From an uncultured Ignavibacteria bacterium (GTDB taxonomy: Bacteria > Bacteroidota > Ignavibacteria > SZUA-365), in NCBI GenBank assembly GCA_913061095.1, contig CAJXVM010000019.1, positions 36,640-100,639 of the forward strand: DNA of 64,000 nt. Reading direction: 5' to 3'. The notes beneath the pieces are model-generated. The model saw only the letters and a program-made list of their open reading frames with translations. It made no database searches and was not told the origin of the DNA. How positions within the stretch are numbered: position 1 is the first letter of the stretch; every line of letters starts with the position of its first letter. A program made the position numbers and the translations under genes. Positions 1 through 8,796 of this stretch are shown here, in pieces.

Positions 1-77
1 TGAAAATCATTCCCGTCGCCACGGTCGACGAAGCCATCCCCCACGTCTTCGGCAAACCCCGCGGCAGGAAGAAGTAG
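1..77 (+). CDS. C-terminal end of an unidentified protein (partial)
   Basis: An open frame enters from the left edge and ends at the TAG at 75-77, giving about 24 residues ending in VFGKPRGRKK. The segment IPVATVDEAIPHVF resembles the last strand and helix seen at the C-terminus of Lon-type ATP-dependent proteases, but this is too short to be decisive. It lies 98 bp upstream of prmC on the same strand. Confidence 0.35.
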   Translation, partial: KIIPVATVDEAIPHVFGKPRGRKK

Positions 78-175
78 GGCCGAGCCAGCTTGCCACGCCA
101 AAGCGCAGCGAAGGCGGGCAGCTCGGCCAATGATGTGAAACCGCACATTGCAGACGTCTTATCCCGCGAGCCCCA

Positions 176-1039
176 ATGGAAACCATCCAGACCCTCTTAC
201 AGAAATCCACCTCCTTCTTCGCGGAGAAAGGGATCGGCGAGCCGAAGCTGTCGGCCGAGCACCTCATGGCGCACGCGCTGGGAGTGAAGCGCCTGCAGAT
301 GTTCCTGCGCTTCGACCAGCCGCTGCGGGAGGATGAACTTGAACGATTCCGCGCAATGGTGCGGCGCCGGCTGCAGCACGAACCCGTGCAGTACATCGTC
401 GGGACAACGGAATTTTACGGACTGGAATTCCGGGTTTCTCCTTCGGTGCTGATTCCCCGTCCCGAAACCGAGCATCTGATCGACACCTTTCTCGACCTGC
501 GGAAATCCGAGCTGCTGCGGCCGGACCTGCGCCTGCTCGACATCGGCACCGGCAGTGGCGCCATCGCCGTGACGCTCGCCGTGCACATGCCGGAGCTGCG
601 CGTTACCGCCACCGATCTCAGTGACGACATCCTCGAAATCGCGCGCGGGAACGCGGCGCGGCATGGCGTCGAAGACAGGATACAGTTCCTGCGTCATGAC
701 ATCCTGAAAGAATCACCTGCCGCGACGGACGCCCCGTTCGATATCGTGGTATCGAATCCCCCTTACATTCCCGCCGCGGAGGTCGCGGAGCTGCAGCCCG
801 AAATCCGTGAGCACGAACCACTCGAAGCGACGACCGACGGCACCGACGGACTGCGGTATTACCGGCGCATTGCGGAGATCGTCCCCGACCTGATAAAAAA
901 CGGCGGACTGCTTGCCGTGGAAATCGGGCATGGACAGTCCGCCGAAGTAACAGGTCTATTTTCTAATGCCGGTCTGCGGGATCTCAGCGTCCGGCAGGAT
1001 TACGCGGGCATTGATCGCGTTGTTACCGCGTGGCGGTGA
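176..1039 (+). CDS. prmC: Peptide chain release factor N5-glutamine methyltransferase
   Basis: A 287-residue protein of the PrmC/HemK family, which methylates the glutamine of the GGQ motif in release factors RF1 and RF2 with S-adenosylmethionine in the cytoplasm. The N-terminal helical domain (about 1-80) is followed by a class I methyltransferase fold. The SAM-binding loop LDIGTGSGAIAV lies near residue 121, and the diagnostic NPPY tetrad (in VVSNPPYIP) lies near residues 193-196, where it holds the substrate glutamine. The IPRPETE motif near residue 95 is also typical. Length is normal for the family. It ends 6 bp from the convergent helicase gene. Confidence 0.96.
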   Translation: METIQTLLQKSTSFFAEKGIGEPKLSAEHLMAHALGVKRLQMFLRFDQPLREDELERFRAMVRRRLQHEPVQYIVGTTEFYGLEFRVSPSVLIPRPETEHLIDTFLDLRKSELLRPDLRLLDIGTGSGAIAVTLAVHMPELRVTATDLSDDILEIARGNAARHGVEDRIQFLRHDILKESPAATDAPFDIVVSNPPYIPAAEVAELQPEIREHEPLEATTDGTDGLRYYRRIAEIVPDLIKNGGLLAVEIGHGQSAEVTGLFSNAGLRDLSVRQDYAGIDRVVTAWR

Positions 1040-1045
1040 CGGGCA

Positions 1046-2608
1046 TCAATAACTGAACCGCGGGTCGCGATGGCGGCCGGATTTGCCAGCGCCGCGGCCG
1101 GTTGAACCGCCTCCGCCAGTTCCGTTGCCCTGCCGCTTTTTCATGCTGTTGCGCGACTGCTTGTTCTTTCCGCGCTTGTTTCCCTTCCATTCTTCACGCT
1201 GACTGCGCTCGTTCCTTCCGGTGTCGCGGCGGTCATCCTGCGTGCGGTTGGATGTGCGGCGGTCCTCGGAGAATTGCGGTCCGTCCTCGTATCGCCGCTG
1301 ACCGTTCCGCTTCCCCTGCTTCGATTCGTCACGGCGCCGGCCAGCCTGCTGACGCTTGCCGTTCGAGCGCCCCTTGCCCTGGCGATTATCCCGTCGCCGG
1401 CCCTGGCCATTGCCTCCGGCACCTTCGTTCCGGTCTGACCGCGGGTGTGACGGCGCTGCGGCCTGATTCTCCCGGGCATCGGGCATCCCGTCGGGCGTGC
1501 GCTCGATGGTAAAGCGCCGTCCCGTAAAGCGTTCAATTTTGCGCAGGTAGTCCTTTTCATCCTGGGCGACGAACGTGATAGCGTCGCCGGTGGCCTCCGC
1601 ACGACCTGTGCGGCCGATACGGTGCACGTAATCCTCGGCGAAGGCCGGCGTGTCGTAGTTGACGACATGGGAAATGCCGGCCACGTCGATGCCGCGCGCG
1701 GCGATGTCGGTGGCGACCAGCACGCGATGGCGTCCCTCTTTGAAACCGGCCAGCGCGCTGAGGCGCTGCGACTGCGTGCGGTTCGAGTGCAGCACGCCGG
1801 CGGCGATGCCACCGCGTTCGAGGCGGCGGACAATTTTATTTGCGCCGTGCTTGGTGCGCGAGAATACCAGGACACTGTTCATCTCGCGGCTTTTAAGCAG
1901 GTGGAACAGCAGTCCGAGCTTCTCCTGCTTCTGCACGGAATAGAAGCGCTGCTGCACGGATTCGGCGGGATTGTTTTCCACGCCGACCTCGACGAACACC
2001 GGGTCGCGCATGATATCCGAAGACAGCAGGCGCACCTCCGGCGACATCGTCGCGGAAAAGAGCAGCGTCTGGCGATTTTTCGGAAGCTTCGCGATGATGC
2101 GGCGGACGTCCTTGATGAAGCCCATATCGAACATGCGGTCGGCCTCGTCGACGATGAGTACCTCGCACTGCGAGAGGTCCACCGTGCCGCGCTCGAGATG
2201 GTCGAGCAGGCGTCCCGGTGTGGCGGCGAGAATATCGACGCCCTTTTTCATACGTTTCAGCTGCGGTTCAATCGAAACGCCGCCGTAGAATGCGTCGCTG
2301 CTGAGCTTGGTGAAGCGGCCGTAGGTTTTCGCGGAATCCGCGACCTGCTGTGCCAGTTCACGCGTGGGCGTGAGTACCAGGGCACGCACGATGCCGCGCG
2401 CAGGTCGCCGGCCGCCGTCGAGGCGGTCGATGATGGGGAGCGTGAAGGCAGCGGTTTTTCCCGAGCCGGTTTTGGCGCGGCCTATGACATCATCGCCGCT
2501 GAGGACGGGAGGAATAGCGCGCTGCTGGATTTCCGTGGGCGTCTCGTATCCGGCAGCGTGCACGGCACGCATAACGGGGGCAGACAGCCCGAGTGTGTTG
2601 AAAGACAT
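1046..2608 (-). CDS. DEAD-box RNA helicase, RhlE-like
   Basis: A 520-residue ATP-dependent RNA helicase, likely acting in ribosome assembly or RNA turnover. The start at 2608 gives MSFNTLGLS and has AGAAGGA 6 bases upstream; an in-frame extension to 2770 has no family similarity. Motifs in order: the Q-motif around YETPTEIQ, motif I AKTGSGKT, Ia PTRELAQQ, II VDEAD, III SAT, and VI HRIGRTGRA. From about residue 380 the protein becomes a low-complexity tail rich in Arg, Gln, Asn, Gly and Lys, typical of RhlE/CsdA-type helicases that bind RNA nonspecifically. It is convergent with prmC. Confidence 0.95.
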   Translation of the reverse strand: MSFNTLGLSAPVMRAVHAAGYETPTEIQQRAIPPVLSGDDVIGRAKTGSGKTAAFTLPIIDRLDGGRRPARGIVRALVLTPTRELAQQVADSAKTYGRFTKLSSDAFYGGVSIEPQLKRMKKGVDILAATPGRLLDHLERGTVDLSQCEVLIVDEADRMFDMGFIKDVRRIIAKLPKNRQTLLFSATMSPEVRLLSSDIMRDPVFVEVGVENNPAESVQQRFYSVQKQEKLGLLFHLLKSREMNSVLVFSRTKHGANKIVRRLERGGIAAGVLHSNRTQSQRLSALAGFKEGRHRVLVATDIAARGIDVAGISHVVNYDTPAFAEDYVHRIGRTGRAEATGDAITFVAQDEKDYLRKIERFTGRRFTIERTPDGMPDARENQAAAPSHPRSDRNEGAGGNGQGRRRDNRQGKGRSNGKRQQAGRRRDESKQGKRNGQRRYEDGPQFSEDRRTSNRTQDDRRDTGRNERSQREEWKGNKRGKNKQSRNSMKKRQGNGTGGGGSTGRGAGKSGRHRDPRFSY

Positions 2609-3247
2609 GTATATCCTTCTGAATGGCGTTCTGAGATGCGCCGCATCGGTGAACGGATGTTCTGATGCCGCGATTGGGTGCACACTGTGCCTTGGATTGT
2701 GTTGCGTGTGATCCCCAGGTGGTCCGTGTATCGGATAGCGAATCTCGAAAAAGTCCGCGTCCGAAAACACAATGAATCAGAGGCGGGCGCTGCATATATT
2801 GCAGCAGACACTAATGTAATGTGAATTATCCGGGATTCCTAGGGAAAAAACAGGGAAAAATTTGTGGGGATGCATTCGGATGATTGCTTCCAGTCGGGGT
2901 ATTCTCTGATGATGCACTGGATATACCCGCGCACAACACAAGTCCTGTCCGGTGTAAGCCATTTTATCCGGGTATAATACAATTTTACCCGGGTATAATG
3001 CCGTTTTCACCCGGGTATAATACCATTTTTACCCGGGTAATATGCTCTTTTTACCCGGGTAATATGCTCTTTTTACCCGGGTAATATACCCTTTTTACCC
3101 GGGTAATATACCACTCTGTCCGCATGAAAGGCCGAATTGATTGAGACAGAGAAATTGCTAAATGCACATAAGTTCATTATATTGCCACACGAAATGCACA
3201 TGAGCTCATTTCGAGCATCAGTGAAATCTCAACCGCGGAGCATCTTC
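2609..3247. other. Long intergenic region between divergent helicase and DUF134 genes
   Basis: 639 bp with no convincing gene. The left part (2609-2960) shows nothing recognisable beyond the helicase leader. The right part holds the 22-bp array at 2961-3112, listed separately. About 135 bp separate the last array unit from the DUF134 start. Confidence 0.6.
2961..3112. repeat. Seven-copy 22-bp operator-like tandem array
   Basis: CCGGG cores lie at 2968, 2989, 3011, 3033, 3055, 3077 and 3099, so spacings are 21, 22, 22, 22, 22 and 22 bp, about two turns of B-DNA. Later units share the palindrome TTACCCGGGTAA followed by TAT and a T-run; early units read CCGGGTATAAT, containing a perfect -10 box. 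The array sits upstream of a DUF134 DNA-binding protein and a metal exporter, so an operator array bound cooperatively on one face of the helix is likely. That role is inference. Confidence 0.75.
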
Positions 3248-3679
3248 ATGAGACAGTCGTATCGCACCCGTCGCATTGCACTCCCCCCGAGATACCGGGA
3301 ATTCCGTCCGCGCGGTGTCCCGGCACGAAACATGAACCCGGTTTCCCTCAGTGTGGATGAATACGAGGCTGTGCGGCTGGCGGATTATGCGAAACTGGAG
3401 CATCAGGAAGCCGCGGAGTGCATGCATATCTCGCGATCGACGTTCACACGTCTCGTCGAGAAAGCGCGCGGCCGGATCGCGACGGCCATCATCGAGGGCC
3501 GTAGCCTGATTGTCCGCGGCGGCAACGTGGAATTCGAACGCACCATCCGGCGCTGCCGGCACTGCGGCGAGGAAGAAGCGGTTCCGATCCTGCATCGGAC
3601 CGAGCACTGTCGCGGCTGCGGATCCGATGATCTCGAGGATCTTGCGGAGACCGCCGGGACGGAAACAGCAAGGGACTGA
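3248..3679 (+). CDS. DUF134 family DNA-binding protein
   Basis: A 143-residue protein of the DUF134 (PF02001) family, predicted regulators with a sigma-70 region-4-like helix-turn-helix. The start at 3248 (MRQSYRTRRI) has GGAG 8 bases upstream. The N-terminal RYREFRPRGVPARN and the LSVDEYEAVRLADY segment are characteristic. The helix-turn-helix covers about 55-90 (HQEAAECMHISRSTFTRLVE). A C-terminal zinc ribbon is formed by CRHC and CRGC pairs near residues 109-112 and 127-130. It is 102 bp upstream of, and probably co-transcribed with, the predicted metal exporter, and it is the natural candidate to bind the upstream 22-bp array. The ligand is unknown. Confidence 0.88.
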   Translation: MRQSYRTRRIALPPRYREFRPRGVPARNMNPVSLSVDEYEAVRLADYAKLEHQEAAECMHISRSTFTRLVEKARGRIATAIIEGRSLIVRGGNVEFERTIRRCRHCGEEEAVPILHRTEHCRGCGSDDLEDLAETAGTETARD

Positions 3680-3781
3680 CGGTCTCCGTCGATTCCGGTG
3701 CATCCGGCATTTCCGGAGTTCGCTTCGGTGTTGCCGGAAACTTTCCTCTGCCGCCGTCCGCGTGCGAAAATCGGAGTACCT

Positions 3782-4807
3782 ATGGCAGTCATCCCCATTG
3801 TGAAGCAGAGCGTGATGATCAGCGTGTTCGTACTGATCATGATGCTGCTCATCGAATATATCAACGTCCAGACGCAGGGACGCTGGAAGCACCTGTTGAA
3901 AACCTATCCATGGAGTCAGTACGTTCTGAGCGCCCTGCTTGGGGCGCTTCCGGGCTGCCTTGGCGCCTTCACCATTGTCTCACTGTACACGCATCGCGCT
4001 GTCAGTTTCGGGGCACTGGTTACGGTCATGATCGCAACGAGCGGCGACGAAGCGTTCGTCATGTTCTCGCTTTTCCCTGTGGACGCCGTACTGCTGACAC
4101 TATTGATATTCGTCATCGGGATGGCAGCGGGATACGTGGTGGACGCAGTCTGGCGTCATCCACCGCCGCTTGCAGATGTGCATGAACTCACGGTGCATGA
4201 AGAATCCATCTGCCACTGCTTTCCACGGGAAAAACTGCGCGATCAGCTCCTGCATCCCTCCCTGCCGCGCCTGATCTTCGTCCTGCTCTTCGCCGTCATC
4301 CTGGCGCTCCTGCTCGGTGGATATTCCGGTATGGCGATGTGGCAGTGGAAACACATCACATTCACACTTATCACGGCGTTTCTCCTTTTCGTCCTCGCCA
4401 CCGTCCCGGATCACTTTCTCGAGGAGCATCTCTGGCGACATATTCTGCGTCAGCATCTGCCGCGGATATTCCTCTGGACCTTCGGCGCCCTGTTTCTCCT
4501 GCAGTTCGTGGAGGGATACATCGATGTGGGGGCCTGGGTGGATACAAACCCGATCCTCGTAATGACAGTGGCAGTCCTTGTCGGCATCGTGCCTGAGTCG
4601 GGTCCGCACCTGGTGTTCGCCACCATGTACGCGCAGGGAACGCTGCCCTTCGGCATCCTGCTCGCGAACTCCGTCGTGCAGGATGGGCACGGGATGCTGC
4701 CCCTGCTGGCAACGTCACGCCGTGTGTTCGTGATCACGAAACTGATCAATACCGGTGTGGGACTTCTGGTGGGCATCATCGCGCTGCTCATCGCCGGGAT
4801 GGGATGA
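3782..4807 (+). CDS. Predicted multi-span heavy-metal exporter (ArsP_2 type)
   Basis: A 341-residue inner-membrane protein with about ten hydrophobic helices in two halves split by a soluble His/Cys-containing segment (about 130-165, including HEESICHCF). This is the layout of the ArsP_2 (PF11449) 'putative 10TM heavy-metal exporter / manganese transporter' family. Conserved family segments include GALPGCLGAF near residue 55, SGDEAFVMF near residue 90, and the second-half counterpart VGIVPESGPHLVF. The start at 3782 (MAVIPIVKQS) has GGAG 5 bases upstream. It follows the DUF134 regulator, suggesting metal-responsive control; substrate not determined. Confidence 0.83.
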   Translation: MAVIPIVKQSVMISVFVLIMMLLIEYINVQTQGRWKHLLKTYPWSQYVLSALLGALPGCLGAFTIVSLYTHRAVSFGALVTVMIATSGDEAFVMFSLFPVDAVLLTLLIFVIGMAAGYVVDAVWRHPPPLADVHELTVHEESICHCFPREKLRDQLLHPSLPRLIFVLLFAVILALLLGGYSGMAMWQWKHITFTLITAFLLFVLATVPDHFLEEHLWRHILRQHLPRIFLWTFGALFLLQFVEGYIDVGAWVDTNPILVMTVAVLVGIVPESGPHLVFATMYAQGTLPFGILLANSVVQDGHGMLPLLATSRRVFVITKLINTGVGLLVGIIALLIAGMG

Positions 4808-4907
4808 CCTGCAAGCGGAATTCATGTCGCATCCATGAACGCTCGACAACATCGAAAACATCACATCGACAGACACGATTCGCGAACCAGGAATAGAGGA
4901 CAGCACC

Positions 4908-6800
4908 ATGATACAGCTTCAGACCCCCTTTATCATGCCGCCGCTCAAGCTGGGCTACAGCGACGGAAGCGGCCGGGTAACCGACAGACACCACGCATTC
5001 TACCGTGCCCGGAGCGCCGCGCTCGGCGCCGTCACGCTCGAACCCCTGTTCATGGATCCGGGCCTTCGCGAACTTCCGACACAGCTCGGTATCGCCACCG
5101 AAGAGCATGTCGCGGGACTGCGCGGGCTCGTGAACATGATCCACGCACGGGGCGCGAAGGTCATCGCACACCTCAACCATCCGGGCAGGATGGCGAATCC
5201 GAAGCTCCCCGGAAACTACCATCTCTCCTCAACGGATGCCGCCTGCGAAAACGGCGGTGCCTTGCCGAAGCGGATGGACCGCGCCGACATGGACAGCGTG
5301 ATCGCCCTGCACGTCACCGCCGCGGAGCAGGCGCAGCGGGCGGGCTTCGACATGATCGAACTGCAGTTCGGCCACGGCTATCTGCTCGCGCAGTTCCTCT
5401 CGCCGGCCGTCAACGATCGCGAGGATGCGTACGGCGGATCATTCAAGCAGCGCGCCCGCTTCCCGCTGGAGGTCTTCCGCGCCGTCGCCGCCGCCATCGA
5501 CATCCCTATCAACGTCCGTGTCAGCGGTGAAGAGATGATCCCCGGTGGGATCGTCATTGAAGAGACCATCCGCCTTGTCGCGGCGCTGAAAGAGCTCGGG
5601 GCACAGGCCGTCCACGTTTCCGCCGGCTCCGTGTGCAGCACGCCACCGTGGTTTTTCCAGCACATGTTCGTCCCGAAAGGCAAGACCTGGGAGTTCGCCG
5701 CGGAAATTCGCAGGCGCGTCGCACTGCCGACTATTTTCGTCGGCCGCATTCACTCGGCGGAAGACATCGAGCGCGTCCGGTCGAAATACGGTGCCGAGTA
5801 CATCGCCGTTGGCCGCGCGCTTGTGGCGGATCCGCATTTTATTGCGAAGTATCTCGGCAGGGAGACCGGTAGCGTACGTCCCTGCCTGGCCTGCTCCGAA
5901 GGCTGTCTCGGCGGTGTGCGGTCGGGACACGGTCTCGGCTGCGTCGTCAATCCCCTCGTCGGCACGGAGCATGCCGCACCGGCGCCGGCGGATACGCCGT
6001 TACACTGTGCCGTCGTCGGAGGCGGCATTGCAGGCATGGAAGCGGCGCGCACCCTGCGGCGGCGCGGACACGATGTGACGCTGTATGAGAAACAGGAGCT
6101 CGGCGGACAGTTCAACGCCGCCTGGTATCCTCCAAAAAAGCAGAGCCTGAAGGAACTCGTCGATTATTACATCCGGGAACTGGACGACCTCGCGGTGCGA
6201 GTGGAGAAGAAAGAATGCACCCTGGAGGATCTCCGCGCGCAGCGATACGACGCCGTCCTGCTGGCGACCGGCGCCGTGCCTGTCATCCCCCCGATCGAGG
6301 GATTAAAGGAATACGACATCGCCGCGGACCTGATTCGCGGTCCCCTTCCCGCGGACGAAAACGTGGTGGTCATCGGCGGAGGACTCATCGGCATTGAAAC
6401 CGCCAACGCCCTGGCCGAGCTAGGGAACATGGTGACGGTTGTTGAACTCCTCGATGAAGTTGCCGGTGACATGGAAATGATCGAGCGGAAGCTCACGCTG
6501 AAGAATCTCGCGGAACGGAAAGCGCGTATTCTCACCGCGACACGTGTTGCGCGCGTGGATGGCCGGTCCGTTATTCTGGAAGGATCCAGGCCCGGCGCAG
6601 AGCCGGACGTCCGCGTCCTTGCCGATATTGACCGCATTGTCATTGCGGCAGGCATGAAAAGCGAGACCCGGCTCTACGACACACTGAAAGAGGAATTTCC
6701 CGTGCATCTCATCGGCGACGCCAGCGCCGTCGGCAATGCCCAGCACGCCATCCGCCAGGGATACGAAGCCGCATCGGCTATCGCGAAAGGCGTCCGATGA
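4908..6800 (+). CDS. FMN/Fe-S/FAD oxidoreductase, old-yellow-enzyme / 2,4-dienoyl-CoA reductase type
   Basis: A 630-residue multidomain flavoprotein. Residues 1 to about 320 form the FMN-binding TIM barrel of the old yellow enzyme family (IAHLNHPGRM and the QFGHGYLLAQFLSPAVNDR active-site strand). A cysteine cluster in RPCLACSEGCLGG plus a later GCVVNP near residues 325-347 provides the 4Fe-4S ligands. The C-terminal half is a two-dinucleotide pyridine-nucleotide reductase (VVGGGIAGMEAARTL near 367 and VVIGGGLIGIETANAL near 490). This is the FadH/trimethylamine-dehydrogenase layout: electrons pass from NAD(P)H through FAD and the cluster to FMN. The substrate (enoyl-CoA or another enone) cannot be told. 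The start has GAGG upstream. Confidence 0.9.
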   Translation: MIQLQTPFIMPPLKLGYSDGSGRVTDRHHAFYRARSAALGAVTLEPLFMDPGLRELPTQLGIATEEHVAGLRGLVNMIHARGAKVIAHLNHPGRMANPKLPGNYHLSSTDAACENGGALPKRMDRADMDSVIALHVTAAEQAQRAGFDMIELQFGHGYLLAQFLSPAVNDREDAYGGSFKQRARFPLEVFRAVAAAIDIPINVRVSGEEMIPGGIVIEETIRLVAALKELGAQAVHVSAGSVCSTPPWFFQHMFVPKGKTWEFAAEIRRRVALPTIFVGRIHSAEDIERVRSKYGAEYIAVGRALVADPHFIAKYLGRETGSVRPCLACSEGCLGGVRSGHGLGCVVNPLVGTEHAAPAPADTPLHCAVVGGGIAGMEAARTLRRRGHDVTLYEKQELGGQFNAAWYPPKKQSLKELVDYYIRELDDLAVRVEKKECTLEDLRAQRYDAVLLATGAVPVIPPIEGLKEYDIAADLIRGPLPADENVVVIGGGLIGIETANALAELGNMVTVVELLDEVAGDMEMIERKLTLKNLAERKARILTATRVARVDGRSVILEGSRPGAEPDVRVLADIDRIVIAAGMKSETRLYDTLKEEFPVHLIGDASAVGNAQHAIRQGYEAASAIAKGVR

Positions 6801-6925
6801 CACCCCGTCTTCCCTGCGCAGCGGTATCGTCTGGAACGGAAAGAAATTTCCTCCGACACTTGCTTTTTGCGCACTGATCATCGTAACTTTGTAAACGCTT
6901 CAGCCGAAGCATGTTCTTTACGTAC

Positions 6926-6999
6926 GGAGCCGTAGTTCAGTTGGTTAGAATGCCTGCCTGTCACGCAGGAGGTCGCGAGTTCGAGTCTCGTCGGCTCCG
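6926..6999 (+). tRNA. tRNA-Asp (anticodon GTC)
   Basis: A full cloverleaf is visible: acceptor GGAGCCG pairs with CGGCTCC, the D-loop contains AGTTGGTTAGA, the anticodon stem-loop CCTGCCTGTCACGCAGG gives anticodon GTC, and the T-arm contains GTTCGAGTC. The discriminator base is G and no CCA is visible. The 3' part is the integration target of the downstream element and is duplicated at 24690-24734. Confidence 0.97.
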
Positions 7000-7000
7000 C
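6956..7000. repeat. attL: left 45-bp direct repeat inside tRNA-Asp
   Basis: 45 bases from the anticodon arm to just past the acceptor stem, identical to 24690-24734. Bases immediately outside differ (T versus A on the left, C versus A on the right), which fixes the length. This is the usual tyrosine-integrase crossover target in the 3' half of a tRNA gene. Confidence 0.95.
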
Positions 7001-7006
7001 CCCTTC

Positions 7007-7030
7007 AGGGCCCATCAAGGGCCCTTTTTT
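7007..7030 (+). terminator. Rho-independent terminator after tRNA-Asp
   Basis: AGGGCCC and GGGCCCT form a 7-bp stem around ATCAA, followed by a run of T. It lies inside the element, so the element supplies the tRNA with a new terminator after insertion. Confidence 0.85.
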
Positions 7031-7276
7031 ATTGGGTGAAATGCAGATCACCCCTTATTCGCGGCCGGGAGTCCGGCAGGCAAAATAGGCCTGAAAAACA
7101 GTAGCAGAAGTAACAATTGAAGTAACAATTTCTGTGGCCGGCATTCTACGGAATCAGCCGGACACTGTCAACTCCCCTTTCATGATGTTCGGATAATCCA
7201 TCGCCCGGGGGTGCCGGTCAGCCGCCGAGATCGGTCAGCCACTGAAAGCCGGATAGCCGCCGAGAGTCTTTGGTCC

Positions 7277-7310
7277 GCCGATAGCCAGATAGTCGCCGAT
7301 AGCCAGATAG
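7277..7310. repeat. Two-copy 18-bp-period repeat
   Basis: GCCGATAGCCAGATAG occurs exactly at 7277-7292 and 7295-7310, with a diverged half copy just upstream. Confidence 0.75.
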
Positions 7311-8200
7311 CCGCCGGTTCCCGGTACCACTGTTTCGCAGTCCACCGCCAGGGGCCATGCTGGCTCCTGTTCCTCTGCGAGGAATCCGCCGATCTCCTGA
7401 TTGGCTTCGCCATGGATTGCCGCCGGTGACCCTGCGGGAATTCCGCCGGTATGCAGCCTCCGTGCGTTCCTTCCAGGGGAGCAGTCCACCCTGACACGTG
7501 TCCACCGGGACAATGGACCAACAGCGTGACGGGCCTCCCGGCCGGGCAGCCACCGATTCCCCCTGCACCAACAAAGCCCCTGCCCCTGCTGCAGCAAGCC
7601 AACGCTTGCGAAGTGCCCCCGAGGGCGGGATGCAGGACGCCGACAGGCGGATGCATGGCGCCCGAGGATGGGCGGGACATGGGCAGACTCTGCGGTTCAT
7701 GCCTGCACACACCCCGCACCCCACACCTCAGCACCAACACCAGCACATCTTATCCTCAAAATTCCCGGTCGACGCGAAGCGTCGCCGACGGACGGGACCC
7801 CGGACGTCGGGGCATGACTACCTCCACCAGCAGCAGATCTCCCGTGACTGCCAATTCGCCGGTCAATCCTCCCATGCCAGGGACGCCTGTATCCATGAGA
7901 ACTGTGTACTTACATGCAGTGCATCTATCGACTGAGTCGTTTCCTTCCATTTCAAGTCGGCACGAACCTCGTCGGGAACAGCCTGATCGGAACCATCTTT
8001 GTCGGAGCCGGCCTTGTCGGCAACATCCGCACCGCGAGGATGCACAACTGCAGCCGCAGGGAGCCTCTCGATCCGGCTGCATCAGAGCCCCTGAGAAGGC
8101 CTGAAAATCTGACAGGCATGGAAGAACATGCCCCCATCCTCAAAGCCCGTTATGGAGCCTGTATGAAGCCCGGATAGGTCTTCCTGACGGGGATCGGAAC

Positions 8201-8245
8201 GATGTGGACACATCGGACAGATGTGGGCACATCGTTCGGATGTGG
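8201..8245. repeat. Iteron-like direct repeats, 19-bp spacing
   Basis: GATGTGG occurs at 8201, 8220 and 8239, exactly 19 bp apart. The first two copies extend to GATGTGGnCACATCG, so each is also a small palindrome (GATGTG/CACATC). Even spacing next to a replication-protein gene suggests initiator binding sites; function is inference. Confidence 0.6.
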
Positions 8246-8341
8246 CCATGGCCGAGTTGCTCAGGGGCTGACCTGCCGTGGTGTTCCGTGATGCCCTTGC
8301 GGCAATCTGCATGACTCCACCCCTGCAATCTGAGAGACTGC

Positions 8342-8374
8342 GGTCCCGAAGGGACCCGGCGCCGAAGGCGTCGG
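8342..8374. other. Pair of adjacent GAA-loop hairpins
   Basis: GGTCCC-GAA-GGGACC (8342-8356) is followed directly by CCGGCGCC-GAA-GGCGTCGG, which has one G-T pair. Two tight hairpins in tandem are unusual and could be a single-strand origin, nicking site or RNA structure. Confidence 0.5.
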
Positions 8375-8640
8375 AACAACCATGCCCACTCCAGGCAAGC
8401 CATACCGTCTGAGAATACCATCTCGCCGCATTCCGTAAGAGATTCCCACCGTGCCGAACAGACCATGGCTAGCGAAACCAGTTCGGCAATCGGCGGGGAT
8501 TGCATCCGTATGCCACTTCCATCGGCAGGTCATTCGCATGCTTCGCATGCGGTCCCTCCTCCATATGCAGCATGCTCTTCGAGCACACTGCCGGAGGGAC
8601 CCGTTTTATTCTCATACCGGGGTGTGTTTGGTTCAGGTGT

Positions 8641-8676
8641 GTGCATGCGAAAGGCCCCGGAGCGGGGCCAATGCAC
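8641..8676. terminator. Strong hairpin downstream of the replication gene
   Basis: GGCCCC (8653-8658) pairs with GGGGCC (8664-8669), and an outer GTGCAT/ATGCAC pair (8641-8646, 8671-8676) extends it. It lies about 120 bp past the stop of the leftward replication gene. There is no clear T-run, so it may be a terminator or part of the origin. Confidence 0.45.
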
Positions 8677-8796
8677 TAGCAGAAAGGTGGGGGTATGGGG
8701 GAAGGGGTGAAATCATGGAATCTTGAAATCTTGCAACCTTGGGGAATCCTGTGCATATCGCCGAAGAATTCAAGATTCCATGAATCTTCGAAGGTT

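Larger units (their letters stand above)
7031..8796. other. 1.8-kb region without a convincing gene; possible replication or transfer origin
   Basis: Open frames here overlap heavily on both strands, have low-complexity Pro/Ser/Arg-rich translations and lack ribosome binding sites, so none is annotated. The region contains a two-copy 18-bp repeat (7277-7310), three 19-bp-spaced direct repeats (8201-8245), two tight adjacent hairpins (8342-8374), a 9-bp inverted repeat with GGTCCCTCC at 8551-8559 and its complement at 8593-8601, and a two-part hairpin (8641-8676). It borders the replication gene. Confidence 0.5.

Noticed and set aside
7180..8312. Several 60-217-codon open frames on both strands.
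   Set aside because: Mutually overlapping, low complexity, no ribosome sites, no family features.
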